In this document: positions 35,706-48,000 of the stretch, one piece after another
Layout of the letters: every line of letters begins with the position of its first letter
Numbering within the stretch: the stretch's first letter is position 1
Source: Bilabrum cf. latius
Lineage: Eukaryota; Bigyra: Bicosoecida; Bigyra; Bicosoecida
NCBI GenBank assembly: GCA_965178125.1
Contig: OZ237764.1
Location: forward strand, 62,001-126,000
Reading direction: 5' to 3'
Length of the DNA stretch: 64,000 nucleotides
Translations under genes and position numbers: made by a program
Notes under the pieces: generated by a model
Database searches by the model: none
What the model was told of the DNA's origin: nothing
The model's input: only the letters and a program-made list of their open reading frames with translations

Positions 35706-37793
35706 ATGACAATGCCGAGCGTGTCATGGGTTGGGTTTGCCTTGCTATCTATTGTAATCATGGCACCACTCTAGACGTTGTGGAGTATTGAATATGTTTT
35801 AATGACGCCCATGCTGCTGCAGAATGGTGCGTCAGCTCTCGTTGGATCGTACGCATGGATTCCATCTCCACTCCTTCAAATATTTCTTGTTCCGTATTTT
35901 GGCCACGTGTCAGATGCATGTGGGAGCCGCTGGCAGTTTCTGATCGCTTCGGCTCTACTTTCCTCCTGCTTGATAGCGATCGTGCCTTTCGCTCCAGCAC
36001 TCGGTTCCTTGCTCGGTGACAGCGGTGATGGACCCAGGATGGCTACAATATCCATCTTGGCAGTGGTCTTTCCACTGGCAGACGCTGCATGCTCTATCAC
36101 AGAGCAGTTTGTGAGGATAATGGTTACCGATTTGGGTGTAGGAGACAAGGAATTGGTGATGCAGGGCCATGGGGTGCTGTCTGCCGTGGCAGGTCTTGGC
36201 AGCGCAATGGGGTACGGCATCGGGGCAATAAACTGGAGCAAGCTGTTTCACGAGTTTGACTCGAGCGGGGATTCGGGCAGCAGAAGGCTCTCGTCGGTCC
36301 ATCTGTCGCTGCCTCACTGGGCTAAGCCGAGGGCAAGCGCGACCGTGCTTGCCCTGACCGGAGCTGTCCTGCTGGCACCAGGAGCAATCGTTGGCGCAGT
36401 GTTATTTCTGCGGTGGAAATCAGTCCAGGCCGCCTCGACTGGGACTCCTCCTGATGCGAACCACAGGCAGCCAGCGGGCCCAATCGCAGATGCCACTGCC
36501 AATGGTTCCATCCCTATCGCAGCAGCGGGACAGTCGACCCTCCCAGTCCCTGCAGCATCAGAGTCGCAGAATGCCGCCACATCGAGCGAAAAGAGTCTTG
36601 CTGCTGCACGGCAATCCGAGTCAGGACGGAGGGAGGGTGCAGGAGGAGGCCAAGACGTCGAGCCATAGAGCCGATTGGCGCTAGAAGAGGATCCTTCGGG
36701 GCTGTGTGGGGCCATTCTCGGACTGCGGCTGGGCGGGTACCCTTTGGGAAGCCTCTGCCTCCAGCAGGTGGTGGCCTGGATGGGCCTGTGGCCCCTGTGG
36801 CAGTACACCACCACCTGGATTGGGGTGGTCGTGCTGGGTGGCAGCGCCTCGGCCCCGCCCTCGTCCCCCGCCGGCAGGCTGTTCGAGCAGGGCGTCAGGC
36901 TGGGCTCGCTGGCGCAGGCGCTGCTTGCACTGATGGCACTGGCGGCCGGCGGGCTGCTCCCTGCCCTGGCTCGTTGGATGGGGCCCGTGAGAGGCTATGT
37001 CGGGCTGGAGGCGCTGGCTGCCTTGCTGGTGGCAGGGGCTGCCGCTGTCGGTGTGGCAGCGAGTGCATCGCATGGTGGTGAGGGGCAGGGTACACCCGTT
37101 GTGTACACTGCACTGGCGGTGGGATTGCTGGGGCTGGTTGGTGTCGCATGGGCTAGCAACAACTCTACACCGTTTGCGCTGGCTGCAGGGATCGCAACAC
37201 GGTGCTCCGGGGATGAGAACAAGCTCGTGGGAGCGGACATGGACGTTGGAGCGAGGGGCACTGTATCAGATTGGGACGGATAGCAGCAGGGGATGGAGAA
37301 GGGAACCCAAGGTCCTCGTCCATGGGCGCCGCAGGGAGGCCAGGGAACACAAGCACCGGGGCGCGAGGAGGCAGTGCCGCTGCTGGGGGGGCAGGTCTAG
37401 CCAGCGGGGGTGCAGGGAGGGAGGTCAGTCAATGGCCCCGTAAGCTAGTCAAGGGAGTTGGCGAGCAGCTCAGGGCAGGATGCAGTTGACGCTGCCGGGG
37501 AGAAGTGGGCGCCAGTGGCGGTGTCGGCGCACGCAGAGGACGGTCCTCGAGGAGGGCACGGGGCCCCGACCGGCAGTGATCCGGGCGAGAAGCTCGTGGG
37601 GGCATTCACTGGGGCGCTGTACCTGTCCCAGACACTGCCACAGCTGGTGGCCACTCTGGTCCTGGGCCCCCTCGTGCATGCCCTCGGCGGGGCCTGGGGG
37701 GCGGCCATGTGGTGGGCGGCGGGGAGCAGTGCAGCAGGGGCGCTGCTTGCCTGGGTCCTTTTCGACGCGTCGCTGCTGGAGTCGCACTCGTGA
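35706..37793 (+). CDS. SLC45/GPH-type major-facilitator sugar transporter
   Basis: The frame from ATG 35706 to TGA 37791-37793 gives 695 residues with five in-frame TAG codons. The first membrane segment reads ALLSIVIMAPLxTLWSIEYVLMTP, x being the TAG at 35772-35774. It is followed by the glycoside-pentoside-hexuronide/SUT-type pattern: SYAWIPSPLLQIFLVPYFGHVSDACGSRW (the D/R loop between helices 2 and 3), a GDS.G loop, and GSAMGYGIGAINW. About twelve hydrophobic segments can be counted, in two halves split by a long polar Ala/Ser/Gln loop; a second disordered loop precedes the last two segments (GALYLSQTLPQLVATLVLGPLV). Family members move sucrose or other sugars with protons; the substrate here is unknown. 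The nearest ATG of another frame (35701) closes at once, supporting 35706. Confidence 0.85.
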
Positions 37794-37879
37794 CCATGAG
37801 ACGTTGTTGGCAGATCCGATGAATCCGGTTCTGGTTCTGCACAGCTATACGCAGTAGAAGATATTTAAACTCATTCCTT

Positions 37880-38962
37880 TCATTTCTTTTTCTTCTTCTT
37901 GCCCTTTCCTTTCTTCTTTTTCTTCTTGCCCCCGACCCTGTTGAGCACGTCAAAGATTTCCTTCGGCAGTGCGGTGTCCACCAGCAGCTGCTCCAGCTTG
38001 GTGTTGTCCGGGCCCACGTACTTGAGAAGCACGCCCGCGTCTGCCGCGTCCACCGCGTTCATTGTGAGGTCCACGTCGCACAGGGCGCACTTCTCCACGG
38101 GGGCCACCAGCGCCTGCCCCAGAGCCTCCAGGGCAGCGGCGTTGTCCTCCGCCGACTCGGCCCCGATCCCATTATCCGAGACGTTGATGCTCTTCAGCTT
38201 GGGCGCCCGCATCGCGCCCTCGCTCAGCACACGCAGTCCCGTGGAGCCCAGTCGATTGCCCCTCAGGTCCAGGGACTGCAGGGCGGACCCCTCCCCCGCG
38301 GCTGCCTCGGCCAGAGCCACCGAGGCAGCCGGCCCCAGCCCGCAGAATGACATGGTCAGGGTGGCCAGCGTACCGTTCGACCGGAGCCCGCGGCACAGCT
38401 CCGCTGCCCCCAGGTCGCCAATGGCAGGATTGAGGTCCAGCCGAAGCGTGCCCAGCGTGGTGTTGCCCCCCAGCTGCAGGGCCCGGCCCAGCGCGCGGCA
38501 GGCAGGCGCGCCCAGGTGGTTGTCCATCATCTCCACGTGTGCCAAGCCGACGCCCAGGGGAGGGCCAGCCACGAGAACCTCGGCCACAGCGGCAGCTCCG
38601 GCATCTTTCAAGCCGCAAGACCAGAACCTCAGCGACTTGAGCGGGGCGTAGGCCGCCGGGGCTGGCCCTGCACGGACCATGGTAGATCCGCGCGATAGAA
38701 TCGCAGAGCACAATGCGCGCGTGCCCCCAGGGCCAAGTTCTTTATCAAAGCAAATCTGCACAATAGGAGCTTCTGGGTCTTCTTCTGGCACCAATACCTT
38801 CATCAGGTCGTCATTCTTCGGCAAACCAAGAGCGCTGCGACATCGGGGCTAGGCATCGACCAAGCGGTGCAACGTGGGCGCACATGCATTCCGCTGGATC
38901 TGAAGCAAAGGCATCTTCAGCTCACCCGCAAGCTGATCCATAGTTCTGGACCAGAGCTGCAT
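37880..38962 (-). CDS. Leucine-rich-repeat protein (RNI/RanGAP-like fold) with Lys tail
   Basis: The frame from ATG 38962 to TGA 37880-37882 encodes 360 residues; the single in-frame TAG is near the N-terminus (38849-38851). At least six LRR units of the ribonuclease-inhibitor type are visible, for example LKSLRFWSCGLKDAGAAAVAEVL, LGTLRLDLNPAIGDLGAAELC, LQSLDLRGNRLGSTGLRVLSEG and LKSINVSDNGIG. The N-terminal 50 residues are a helical cap. The protein ends with a Lys/Gly tail of about 15 residues that could be a nuclear or nucleolar signal. It is probably a protein-interaction scaffold; RanGAP activity cannot be assumed because the catalytic Arg/Asn pair was not identified. Confidence 0.88.
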
Positions 38963-39225
38963 TCAGGTCGACTGCGCCAAACACTCGGAACGGAACGGGG
39001 TTTCGCCAAGAACTCATTTGTTCGAAATGATTTCTGCACTTGCAATGAAGCTTGCTGTGTGGTTACTTACTATCATCTTCTCCCCCCTTCTTTTTCTTGT
39101 CGCCTTTGCCCATGCCACTCGCACTGGACAGGTTTGTGAACCTACTTTGCCGTTGACGATGCACTCGTCACACTTGAACCAGCCGAAAAGAGCTTCCCAT
39201 GTTCTTCATTTAATTGACGCTAAGC

Positions 39226-40015
39226 ATGGGCAAAAGTATTCGCTCAAAGTCCAAGCGAAAGTTTAGGACATTGAAGCGAACCACATTCTTGCGCGAGCAG
39301 GTGAGTCGATCTCAGTATGTCGCGTTGATGCCTGCTTTCATCACAGGGCACTCTTACTGCAACTTCCCGTTTATTTGCCGCGATATGCTTCTTTTGGGCA
39401 ACGCAGTAGGACAAAATTATTCGGATTACAAGAAAAGTTAGGGAGAAGAGCTTGGCAGCCACAACAGGAACTACGATTGGCTTGTTAGGAGCGCTTGGGA
39501 GCCGAGCAACTGGACAGGCGGTGGTGGCAACTGATTCGGATGGAACGGTACGAGCAAGGGCAAAGGTGGGCGCAATGGGAGATGATGCAGCGTGGCGCTC
39601 AGCCGTGCTTGCTCACGAGAAGGCAGCGGCGGAGGCGGGCTCAGGGTCCTCGGTGCCTCTGCACCCCGACGATGCAGCCGCCATGCAGTCGACCAAGCGC
39701 AAGCTGGTGAGGAGCAAGCTGGCGCTGGCCGCGGTGCGGAGCGCGCACTAGGCAGACGAGTCAGATGATGTGGTGGAGGAGGACGACCAGGAGCGCGGCT
39801 TCTCCTTCTAGAAGCTGGCGCGGGAGGTCCAGTCCAAGCGGGGGCCCAGGCAAGGGCACCTCGGGGGGTCTGCCTCGGCGCCGCATGCCGCTGGGGAGGC
39901 CGCGTTTGCTGCCATCCGTGAGGGGCGAGGACATCGCGGCAAGAAGGGGGACAAGGCTGCCAGAGGCAAGGGCAAGGGCAAGCGCAAGGCGGGGGCAGCC
40001 GACATGGAAGAGTGA
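39226..40015 (+). CDS. DUF2423 / LLPH-like small basic protein
   Basis: Exon 1 (39226-39300) joins exon 2 (39407-40015) across a 106-nt intron in phase 0, giving 227 residues and a TGA stop. The N-terminus MGKSIRSKSKRKFRTLKR matches the start of the DUF2423 family, to which yeast YBL028C and animal LLP homologue (learning-associated protein, linked to ribosome biogenesis) belong. The rest is Ala/Gly-rich with a basic Lys/Gly tail (GKKGDKAARGKGKGKRKAG). Three in-frame TAG codons occur; one is the very first codon of exon 2, next to the AG acceptor. A nucleolar role is inferred from the family only, and the match is confined to the first ~20 residues. Confidence 0.75.
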
Positions 40016-40113
40016 TAATCTTGCATTGTATTGCGCCGCAAAAGCGAGCCATTGGTTGTTTACAGTCGCATCACAGCGACGCGAAAATACAGTTTCAAAA
40101 CATCGAATCAACA

Positions 40114-41850
40114 TCATGTCATGGGTGCCATGCCCTTGAGCAAATCCACAGGCCCTCCGATCAATCGGACACCGCTGCCAGCCGCCCCGCCCGGTGCCGG
40201 AGCCCCGTCCTCCTTACCATCCTCCACACTCGTCACATCCAGGATGGAAGGGGCCACCCCTTCCAACGAGCCTCCCCCAGCCCCGGCGGGGGTTGCCTCC
40301 CCCCTGCAGGGGGACTCGAAAATCTCCCTCCTGATCTCGGGCCCCATCTTGGGGTGCAGGTGCCTCTGCAGCAAGTCACGGAGCCTGCCCTTCTGCTCCC
40401 GCGTCAGGTGGGTCTTGTATCTCTGCGCGAAGGACAGCAGTGACTGATGCCATATGACGGGCAGCTGCCCCTGAACTCCCTGGAACCGCATGAAATGGTC
40501 CACGAGGGCATCGATCACCGGCAGCGGCAGAGCGTACTTTTTGTTGACCAGCGCCCGGATGAGGACAGAGTTGGCCGCGAAGTACGGGGCCAGCGCGAGC
40601 TTCATGAGAGCCACGGCGGAGTGCATGGGCGGGATGGAGAACTTGGCCAGCACGGCACCCACCACCCTGGCCTCTAGCAGGGAGCAGTCTCCCGAGGCGG
40701 CAAGGGGCAGGAGGAACCCCTTGAAGAAGGCAGCGGGCTTGTAGAGAGCCTTCCTGAGGGCCTGGAACAGGTGGTAGTTGAGCTTCTTGTTCTCGTGCAC
40801 GTCCTACCTGAAGGCCGGCAGCAGCACGAGGTTCATGAACCGCTGCGCCCGCACGCTGCCCAGGTTGGAAGCGAAGATTCGGGTGGCTGCAGAGACAGCG
40901 TGCGGCGACCACGTCTCTGGCTCGGTGACGGCCAGCAACTCCTCCCAGTCAGCCAGCCCGGGGAGCATCTTGAATACCTTGGGCAGCTTCCCGCTCTTGT
41001 ACCTCCGCAGGAAGGCCCCCACCTCCTTGTACACGCGCACCACCTTGGAGCCGAACTTGCCGCTGAGGCTGTCCTCCATCAGGTCCCCCCCCTCCCCGCC
41101 CCCCATGCCATCGCCTTCCCCGCCACCTGCCGCCCCCAGTCGCTCCAGCACCATGTCTCCCAGCGTCCTCCTGTCCTCGGCGGACTGCCCCATGAACCTG
41201 CGCACGAGCTCCTCGTCCTCCGCGTCGCCACCCTCCACCGCCATCACCTCCACGAACCCGCCCTCGCTGTCCAGCCTGAGCCCGTCCTCACCACCGAACT
41301 CGAAATCGTCGTCAGCTTCCTCGTCATCACCCCCGAGGACCCCTTCCTCGGCCCGCTGCGCCGCTCGCATCAACGCCTCAGTGGCTGGGCCGTCAGCACC
41401 GTCTCCAGCTCCGCTAGAGACGGGTACGCTCAGCCCACCAGCCATGTCCCTGGTCGCAGCCTCTCGCTCCTCTTCCTCTTCCTGCTACTCCTTTGCCACC
41501 TTCATAATCTTCTCAGATGTCCTCGGATCGATGTACTCTGCCTTTGCTCGCATGGCTGCCTCTGCCTCTTTCTGCTCTTCCTTTCGCGCCCTAGCCTTTG
41601 CGTGCTACTTTTCTTGCTTTTTCAAGAACTCAGTCTGACCGGTGATCTGCGAATACGTGTGTGAGAAGAGAAGCGCTTGATGCTTCCCGGTGCAATGCGC
41701 TGTCGGGGTGCGGTTGCACCTGAGCGGGGTCCGGCATTCCCCACCACGACAGAACAGTATCCGTTGCGCCATACCAATCATGCACCTCATGAGTCAATTG
41801 AAACTTACAGCAGATGCCAAATCAGGTCTCGATCGCGCTTTTTTAGGCAT
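40114..41850 (-). CDS. Bystin, 40S ribosome biogenesis factor
   Basis: A 42-nt exon 1 (41850-41809) and a long exon 2 (41646-40114), separated by a 162-nt intron in phase 0, encode 524 residues ending in TGA. Bystin (Enp1 in yeast) is needed to process and export the small ribosomal subunit precursor. Recognisable blocks: MPKKARSR start, YIDPRTSEKIMKVAKEQQ, RYKSGKLPKVFKMLP, TRIFASNL, AQRFMNLVLLPAFR, KKYALPLPVIDALVDHF, LPVIWHQSLLSFAQRYK and MGPEIRREI. Three TAG codons are in frame, one (40804-40806) just after LLPAFR in the conserved core. The acidic N-terminal third and Gly-rich loop are typical low-complexity expansions of this genome; the C-terminal 60 residues extend past the usual bystin end. 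Confidence 0.96.
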
Positions 41851-42024
41851 AATTCGGCCACAGGTGCGGTTTATGTGAGATTGAAGAGAACTGGCAAGTG
41901 CGCTCGTCATCACGGGCCGGGGATGGATTTTCCGTTGCGGATCGCTCTGGCGAGTCTTAGAACAGTACTCGTCCATTCACTGGTGCTCATGGCACCTGAG
42001 CAATAAGTAGTATATTTTGAGGAT

Positions 42025-45000
42025 ATGTCGGGCACGAGTATGGACAGGGTGATGCCAAAAAAGGCAGACCCCAAAGAGTTGGATGCGATAGTTGAGCACG
42101 GCATGACTGGGCCAATGGCCGGACAAGTATATGATGCTGTGCTACCGTTCTCTGAGGATAGACACCAGGAAATGGTTCGAGCCAGGGAGGGAAGGCTGGC
42201 GGACAAGATTGAGGCCCTGAAAGACTAGTTGCACAGCAGGCACCTCTCCATCGCGACACCTGGAAAGAGCGGGCATGAACGTCTCTTGGCTTTGAAGCAG
42301 AGGCTCCACGAGTCCGATATGCGGATTGCCCGCTAGAAGCTGCGAGAGCGCCTCGGCGACACCGCGCAGCGCGCCAACCGCACCCGCCAGTTCCGTGCGA
42401 AGAGGTCCATGCGAGAGCTGGAGCGCTCTCTCGCCCGCGCCGACCTCGATTCGGCCCTCGTGGCCGTCAACCAGGGCGCCCCGCCGAATGCGATCCTCCG
42501 GAATGGCGAGACCCCCGCCGTCACCATGACCCGGCTGGGCGCCGCCGAGCACCTCGCGGCTCTGGTGCACATGGGGGCGCGGCTGGACCACCCTGCCCCC
42601 AGGACAGGGCTGACCCCGCTGATGCTGGCAGTGCGGGCGAACGATCGCAGGATGGTGCAGGCGGTGCTGGAGCTGGGAGCCCCCGTGGATCAGGTGCTGC
42701 AGCCGGTGGAGGTGTTCCTGCCGGGGGAGGGTGGCAGGGGTGACGTGGGCATGAGCCGGCCCACCGGCGGGCTTGCTGGGGCTGGGGCTGGTAGGAGGAC
42801 AGGAACGATAGAGACCAAGGCGGGCGAGGCCGGAGACGGGGAAGATGGGAATGGGAAGGGGGTGTTGCTGCCCCGGCTCGGTCACAGCGAGGGCATGAGT
42901 CCTCTGATGATGGCGGCGGGACTGGGCACCAAGTGGCTGGCTATCCTGGTGGATCTGCTGGATGCGGGGGCGAGTCCCGACCTGCCGAATGAACAGGGCC
43001 GGACTGCACTGATGTTTGCCGCACGATTCGGGTGCATAGGCACCGCCCGAGTGCTGCTGGATGACGGTTGCAACCCCTTTTTGCTGGACGCGGGGGGCTT
43101 CTCGGCGGGAGACTGGGTGCGGGCCTGCGCGCGGGAGAGAGCAGCACGGGAGAGGAGAGAGGGCGGGGATGGGGGGGCGGAGGAGGAGGCGGGGGAATTC
43201 CCCGAGGGGTACCCGCAATCTGACCCCCTCGATGGGGACAGGGACATGGGTGGGGGAGCGGAGGGCGACCCCGTCGATGATGCTGCCAGCCTCCGCAGCA
43301 GCGCCATCACTGGGGCGGGGCTGGAGCTGCTGCCGCACGAGCAGCAGCTGGTGCAGATGCTCCGTCGTGCGGAGATGCGGGTGCTCAAGAAGGCGCGCGG
43401 GGCCGCGGGGGACGATGCAGCGGCTGGGTTTGGGGAACAAGTGCTGGACGTGGCACTGAAACGGCTGGCGAGTGCAGCGAGCCGTGGCCGCGGGAAGGCT
43501 AGCACGGCTGGCTCGAGCGGTAAGGGGGGGCAGCTGGGCCTAGAGGCCGGGGGTGGGGCAGATGACGAGTCGGGGCCCCGGTCGATCGTGACGAGTGAGC
43601 TGGTGAAGGAGCTCCGGCAGGAGAGGAAGAGGCAGGAGCGGCTGGGTGCGGCTGTACTGGGTGCGGTGCTGCCTGCGCTCGGTGAGAGCGATGAGGAGCA
43701 GGGGGAAGAGGACAGGGCGGGGGCTGCCGGCGGTTAGGACTCGGGGAAGGGTGGGGCCGGGGCTGGTGCCATGGAGGATAGGGAGGCGCGGGAGAGAAGA
43801 GAAGAGCGTGAGGCTGCGCTTGCGGGCCCCATTGACGTGGTGCCGCCCCCTGGGTTTTTCCTTCCAGACCCCCAGGGCCTCCGGGGCCCAGTGCTTCCGC
43901 GGATGAAGAAGAAAAAGAAGCAGCGTGTCGTGAAGCAAGATCTCGTGGTCAAGGGGCGCTAGGGGTCTGGGGCAGGCAGTCCGGCCGCCATCGCGCAGGC
44001 TGCATTCAAGGGCAAACTGGCGGGTCCCGGTGATGCCACTGCCGAGGGGGCAGCACGGGGCGCGCAGTACACCCTGCTGAAAGACAGGCTCAAGGTAACC
44101 GCGGGTGCGTCCGACGATGCTTCAAGTCCTGGTGCTGGACCGGATGCGCAGGCTGCCGGCAGGGCGAGGCCCAGCACTCTCAGGGCAGTGAGGCGGGAGC
44201 TAGAAGACGCGATCGGCGCGGGGCAGCTGGAGCGGGCGGGGGCCAGCGGCAGCACTGCGGCGGCCCTGCAGCGGCGCTCGTACGGCAGCAGCAGAGCGCA
44301 GACACCGGCGGAGCACGCGGCCCGTAAACCACTGGAATCCTTCGGTCCTCTGTCCGTGATTTGCAGGCACTGCAAGCGGCGACCGGCGCGATACAAGAGC
44401 CTGAACACTGGCGAGAAGTTGTGCCAGACGTGCACCGTGTGGCTGCACAGACAGCCGGAGCGGCGGCACCACCGCATCAAGGCGCTGCTCCCGGGCGAGA
44501 TGACAGAGGGTGTGCTGGTGCAGAGACTGCAGCGAGCCGCCGAGGAAGAAGCCGCCGGGGAGGCCGCGGAGGAGCAGGCGCTGGCCTCGATGCAGATGCA
44601 CGTGGACAGCACGAGGCGCACGGTGAAGAAGATCCGAGCCCAGCTAGACGAGGCCAGGGGCATGGGCTCGGGTGCCCTTGCCGCTGCTAGCAAGGAGAAG
44701 GAGGAGGGGATCCGGCGGGCGGCGGCCAGGGCGAGGGAGAGAAGGTAGTCGCTTCGGAGCAAGGAGGACAGGGATAGGGACAGGGCCTCGGGGTCGGCCT
44801 CGGGGCGCGGGTCGGACGCGTCCAGCGCGATGGCAGGCGTGGGCGGGGTTGACAGCGGATAGGCGGCACAGCCCGGCAGCGCCAGGAGCCGCGGGACAGC
44901 CGGTGCCGGGGGCGGGCCGCTGCCGAGCGCCCGAAGCGTGAGGAGCACTGGGAGCGGGATCGGAGGGGCTCCCAGTGGTGGGCAAGGGTCGCCGGGTGTA

Positions 45001-48000
45001 TCGCATGGCGGTGCGTCCATGTCCCACGTGCCGGCAGTCCACCGCAGTCTGATAGAGGAAGTGCGCGCCAGGGGCAGGCGGGAGGTTCGCATGGCGCAGC
45101 ACGAGGTGCGCGTGGACCGCATGCAGCACACATTCTTGGCCAAGGAGGGGCTAGTGGACCAGGGGTCCAGCGCGTGGCGGGCCTTCGAGGTCCGGGTGCA
45201 GAGGGGGGAGGAGCAGGTGCTGGACGTGCGGCGGCGGGCCGCCGAGCGGGAGATCGAGCTGCTGGCGAGGCTATTGAACCCAGAGAGGCCCGGAGGTTCT
45301 CGGCCGGGGACTGCGCTGGGAGGCCGGGACGGTGCTCGTGGCTCACGGAGAGGCTCTCGAGAGTGGGTGCTGCGGATCCATGGCATGCCGCAGGGCGACG
45401 CGGCGCGGGCTGCGCGAGGGAGGGGCGGGGAGAGGGTCCGCGGCGGGGATCCCCAGAGCAAGGCCGTGCGGCCGCACTCGCTGCTAGAGGGCAAGGATGC
45501 GGCGGGGCTCAAGCGAGGGGACGGGCGGCCCAGGACAGCGAGGGCGAGGGCGGAGGCGGCCGGTAGGGAGGCGCTGTGGGAGGCCGAGGTGGAGAGGAGG
45601 AGGAGGAGGCAAGACGCAGCGGAGGCAGAGGTCAAGGGACTCGTGACCGGGGACGGGACGGGGAGGGACGGGAGGTTCGGTGGGCCGCGCATTCGGGGTC
45701 CCGCCCCAGCGGCCGGGGCGCATCTCCTCGGCGACGTGCTTCATCGGTTTGGCAACGAGCCCGGGGCAGGGGCTGGACACAGGGATCGCGCGGGCTAGGG
45801 TGATCCATTGGGCGAGTTTGCAGGGGCGGTGCGCAGGGAGAAGAGGGGGCCGCAGGACGGTCGGCTGCCCGGCGACGCGGCGCCTGCGATGGCAGCCGAG
45901 GTGGCCGCAGGTCTTGGCCGGGAACGGCCGGGGTCGGCACCTGCGGGTGTCTCTGGCGTGGACGTGTCTGCCGAGAAGCGCGAGCCCCTGCGCCGGTTTG
46001 GTGGCAGCACGGCCAAGGACGTGGGGCGTGGAGCCTTCCTGCAGCAGTTTGGCGCGCAGGTGGGGGAGAAAGCGGCCCCGAGGGGTGGTCAAAGGGGTGG
46101 GCGGGTGGCCAAACCCATATGGTTGCGCAGCGATGACGAGGTAGGCGGCGACAGGGCCGGCAGCCGGGGGCTCGGCATCTCTGCTACGCTGGGTCAGGCG
46201 GCTAGGGCTGCACGGGAGGAGCTGCTGAGGGCGGGCCATGGGGACGGGGACGGGGACGGGGAAGGGGACGGGCAAGGACAGCGGGGAGGCAAAGAGGCCA
46301 AGAGACACAGGCAGGTGCACGCACACGCAACCACGGTCGGGCTGGAGCTAGGCCAGGCGGTGGCGAGCGGTGCCTACCGCCCCGAGCAGAGGGGTCGGCA
46401 CGCCCGCCTTGAGGAGGAGGGGCCTCGCGCGGCTCTGCAAGGAGGCCATGCCTTGCCTCCCGCCTCTCCGCTCGCTCTGCAGCCACCCGGGCCGGTGTTT
46501 GGCGGTGTGCCCACTCCCAGGAGCGTAGCCTCGTCAACAGGGGGTGGCGCTGTCCCGCGGGCTAGCGGAAGACTGCCGCCGATCGGGTCCGATCCACCCG
46601 TGGACCACAGCCCGAGAGACGGCCGCCGTGTGGCCGCTCTTCTGGACCCCTTGCCTCCCATGGAGCAAGTGGACGAACGAAATGAAGAAGATGCAGACGT
46701 GGGTCCCGCCGAGGAGCTGCCCGGTGGAGTAGGTGCGGAGGAGGCACTGCGCCGCCGCCGGGAGCTGGCGCAGGCGCAGGCCGAATCTCGTCGCCGGCGC
46801 CAGCAGGAGCGGGCGGCTCGGCTGCGGGAGTGGCAGGCCCTCAGAGAACAGCGGATCCTGGAGAGGAGGCGCCGCGCTCTGGCGGTCAAGCTGAGGCGAC
46901 TGCAGCTAGCCGTGGCTGTGCATCGGCTGGGGGCCCAGGATGACCCGGAGGAGGCGCTGGCCAAGCTCACGGGGGGACTGGCGGGCCGACTGGGGAGTGG
47001 CAAGGGCGATCATGGGGGAGCGTCTGGGCGGCGTGGGGGGCCTCAGGTGGAGGAGCGAAGGCGCAAGCAAAGGCGCATGTCTGCCCTGGCCGCCGGGGTG
47101 GAGGTGGGCGCGGCCCCAGGGCCTGTGCGTGCCGCGGCGGACGAGCAGCGGTTCCGCGCGGGCGCCTTCTCGGCAGGGGCGGGGGACATGGGTGCTGCCA
47201 CCGCGGCGGCGACCGGGGCCATCCTGACGGCGCAGCCAGTGGGCGGGCCGCGGGTGCAGCTGGACACGGCTATCGGCAGCATGGCCGGCGCCATCGGGTC
47301 TGGTGGCGTTGTGGGTGACGCGGGGTCCATCATGGCCTCCAGCGCAGGTGTGCGCGCGGCGAGGGCGGCGGGCATGGCCCCGGGGCCGCTGGATCCCGTG
47401 GGAGCAGCCGGCGCGGCGGAGAAATTCCAGGGCATCAAAGAGACGGCGGATCGCCTGGCGGAAGCAGCCATCGGGCGGCCCATCGGTGAAGGTGCTCCCG
47501 GGGACCCGCTGCGCGCCTCACGAGACGCGATGACGGAGAAGGAGCGGCGCAAGCTGGAGGAGCAGCGGCGCAAGGAGAGGAGGCAGGCAGCTCGCCGCAT
47601 GGCCCAGAAGCGGGCCAAGCGCAAGGTGGAAGCGCTCTACCGCAGACCGGCCGAGCTGGAGCTGATCGAGTTCCTGGTCAAGCAGGATCGTCTGGCGGAG
47701 GCAGACAAGATGCTGCGGGACGTGTCCGAGGTGCAGCGCAAGAAGCTGGACAAGGAGGACAGAGGTCTGGCCCCCACCTTTGTGTCTACCTCCGTGGTGC
47801 GCGTGGCCCAGCGGCGGGTGGACGACGCCAGGGAGGCAGCGGAGCGAGCCCTGGAGCTGTGCGAGCTGGCGGGGGGGCACCCGGGCGCGAGGGACATGCG
47901 GGAGGCAACGGAGCAGCGTGTGCGCGTGTTCTAGTCCGAGGGGGAGTGGGAGCAGGGGGTCATCGAGGCGGAGCGGGCCCTGGGGCGGTTCGACGAGGTG

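Noticed and set aside
38867-39139. 90-codon plus-strand frame upstream of the LLPH-like gene
   Set aside because: It overlaps the N-terminus of the LRR gene on the other strand and shows no conserved feature.
43959-45692. 577-codon minus-strand frame opposite the ankyrin-RGS gene
   Set aside because: Low-complexity Ser/Pro/Ala translation of the antisense strand; the plus strand carries the finger and coiled-coil regions in a frame continuous with ankyrin and RGS domains.
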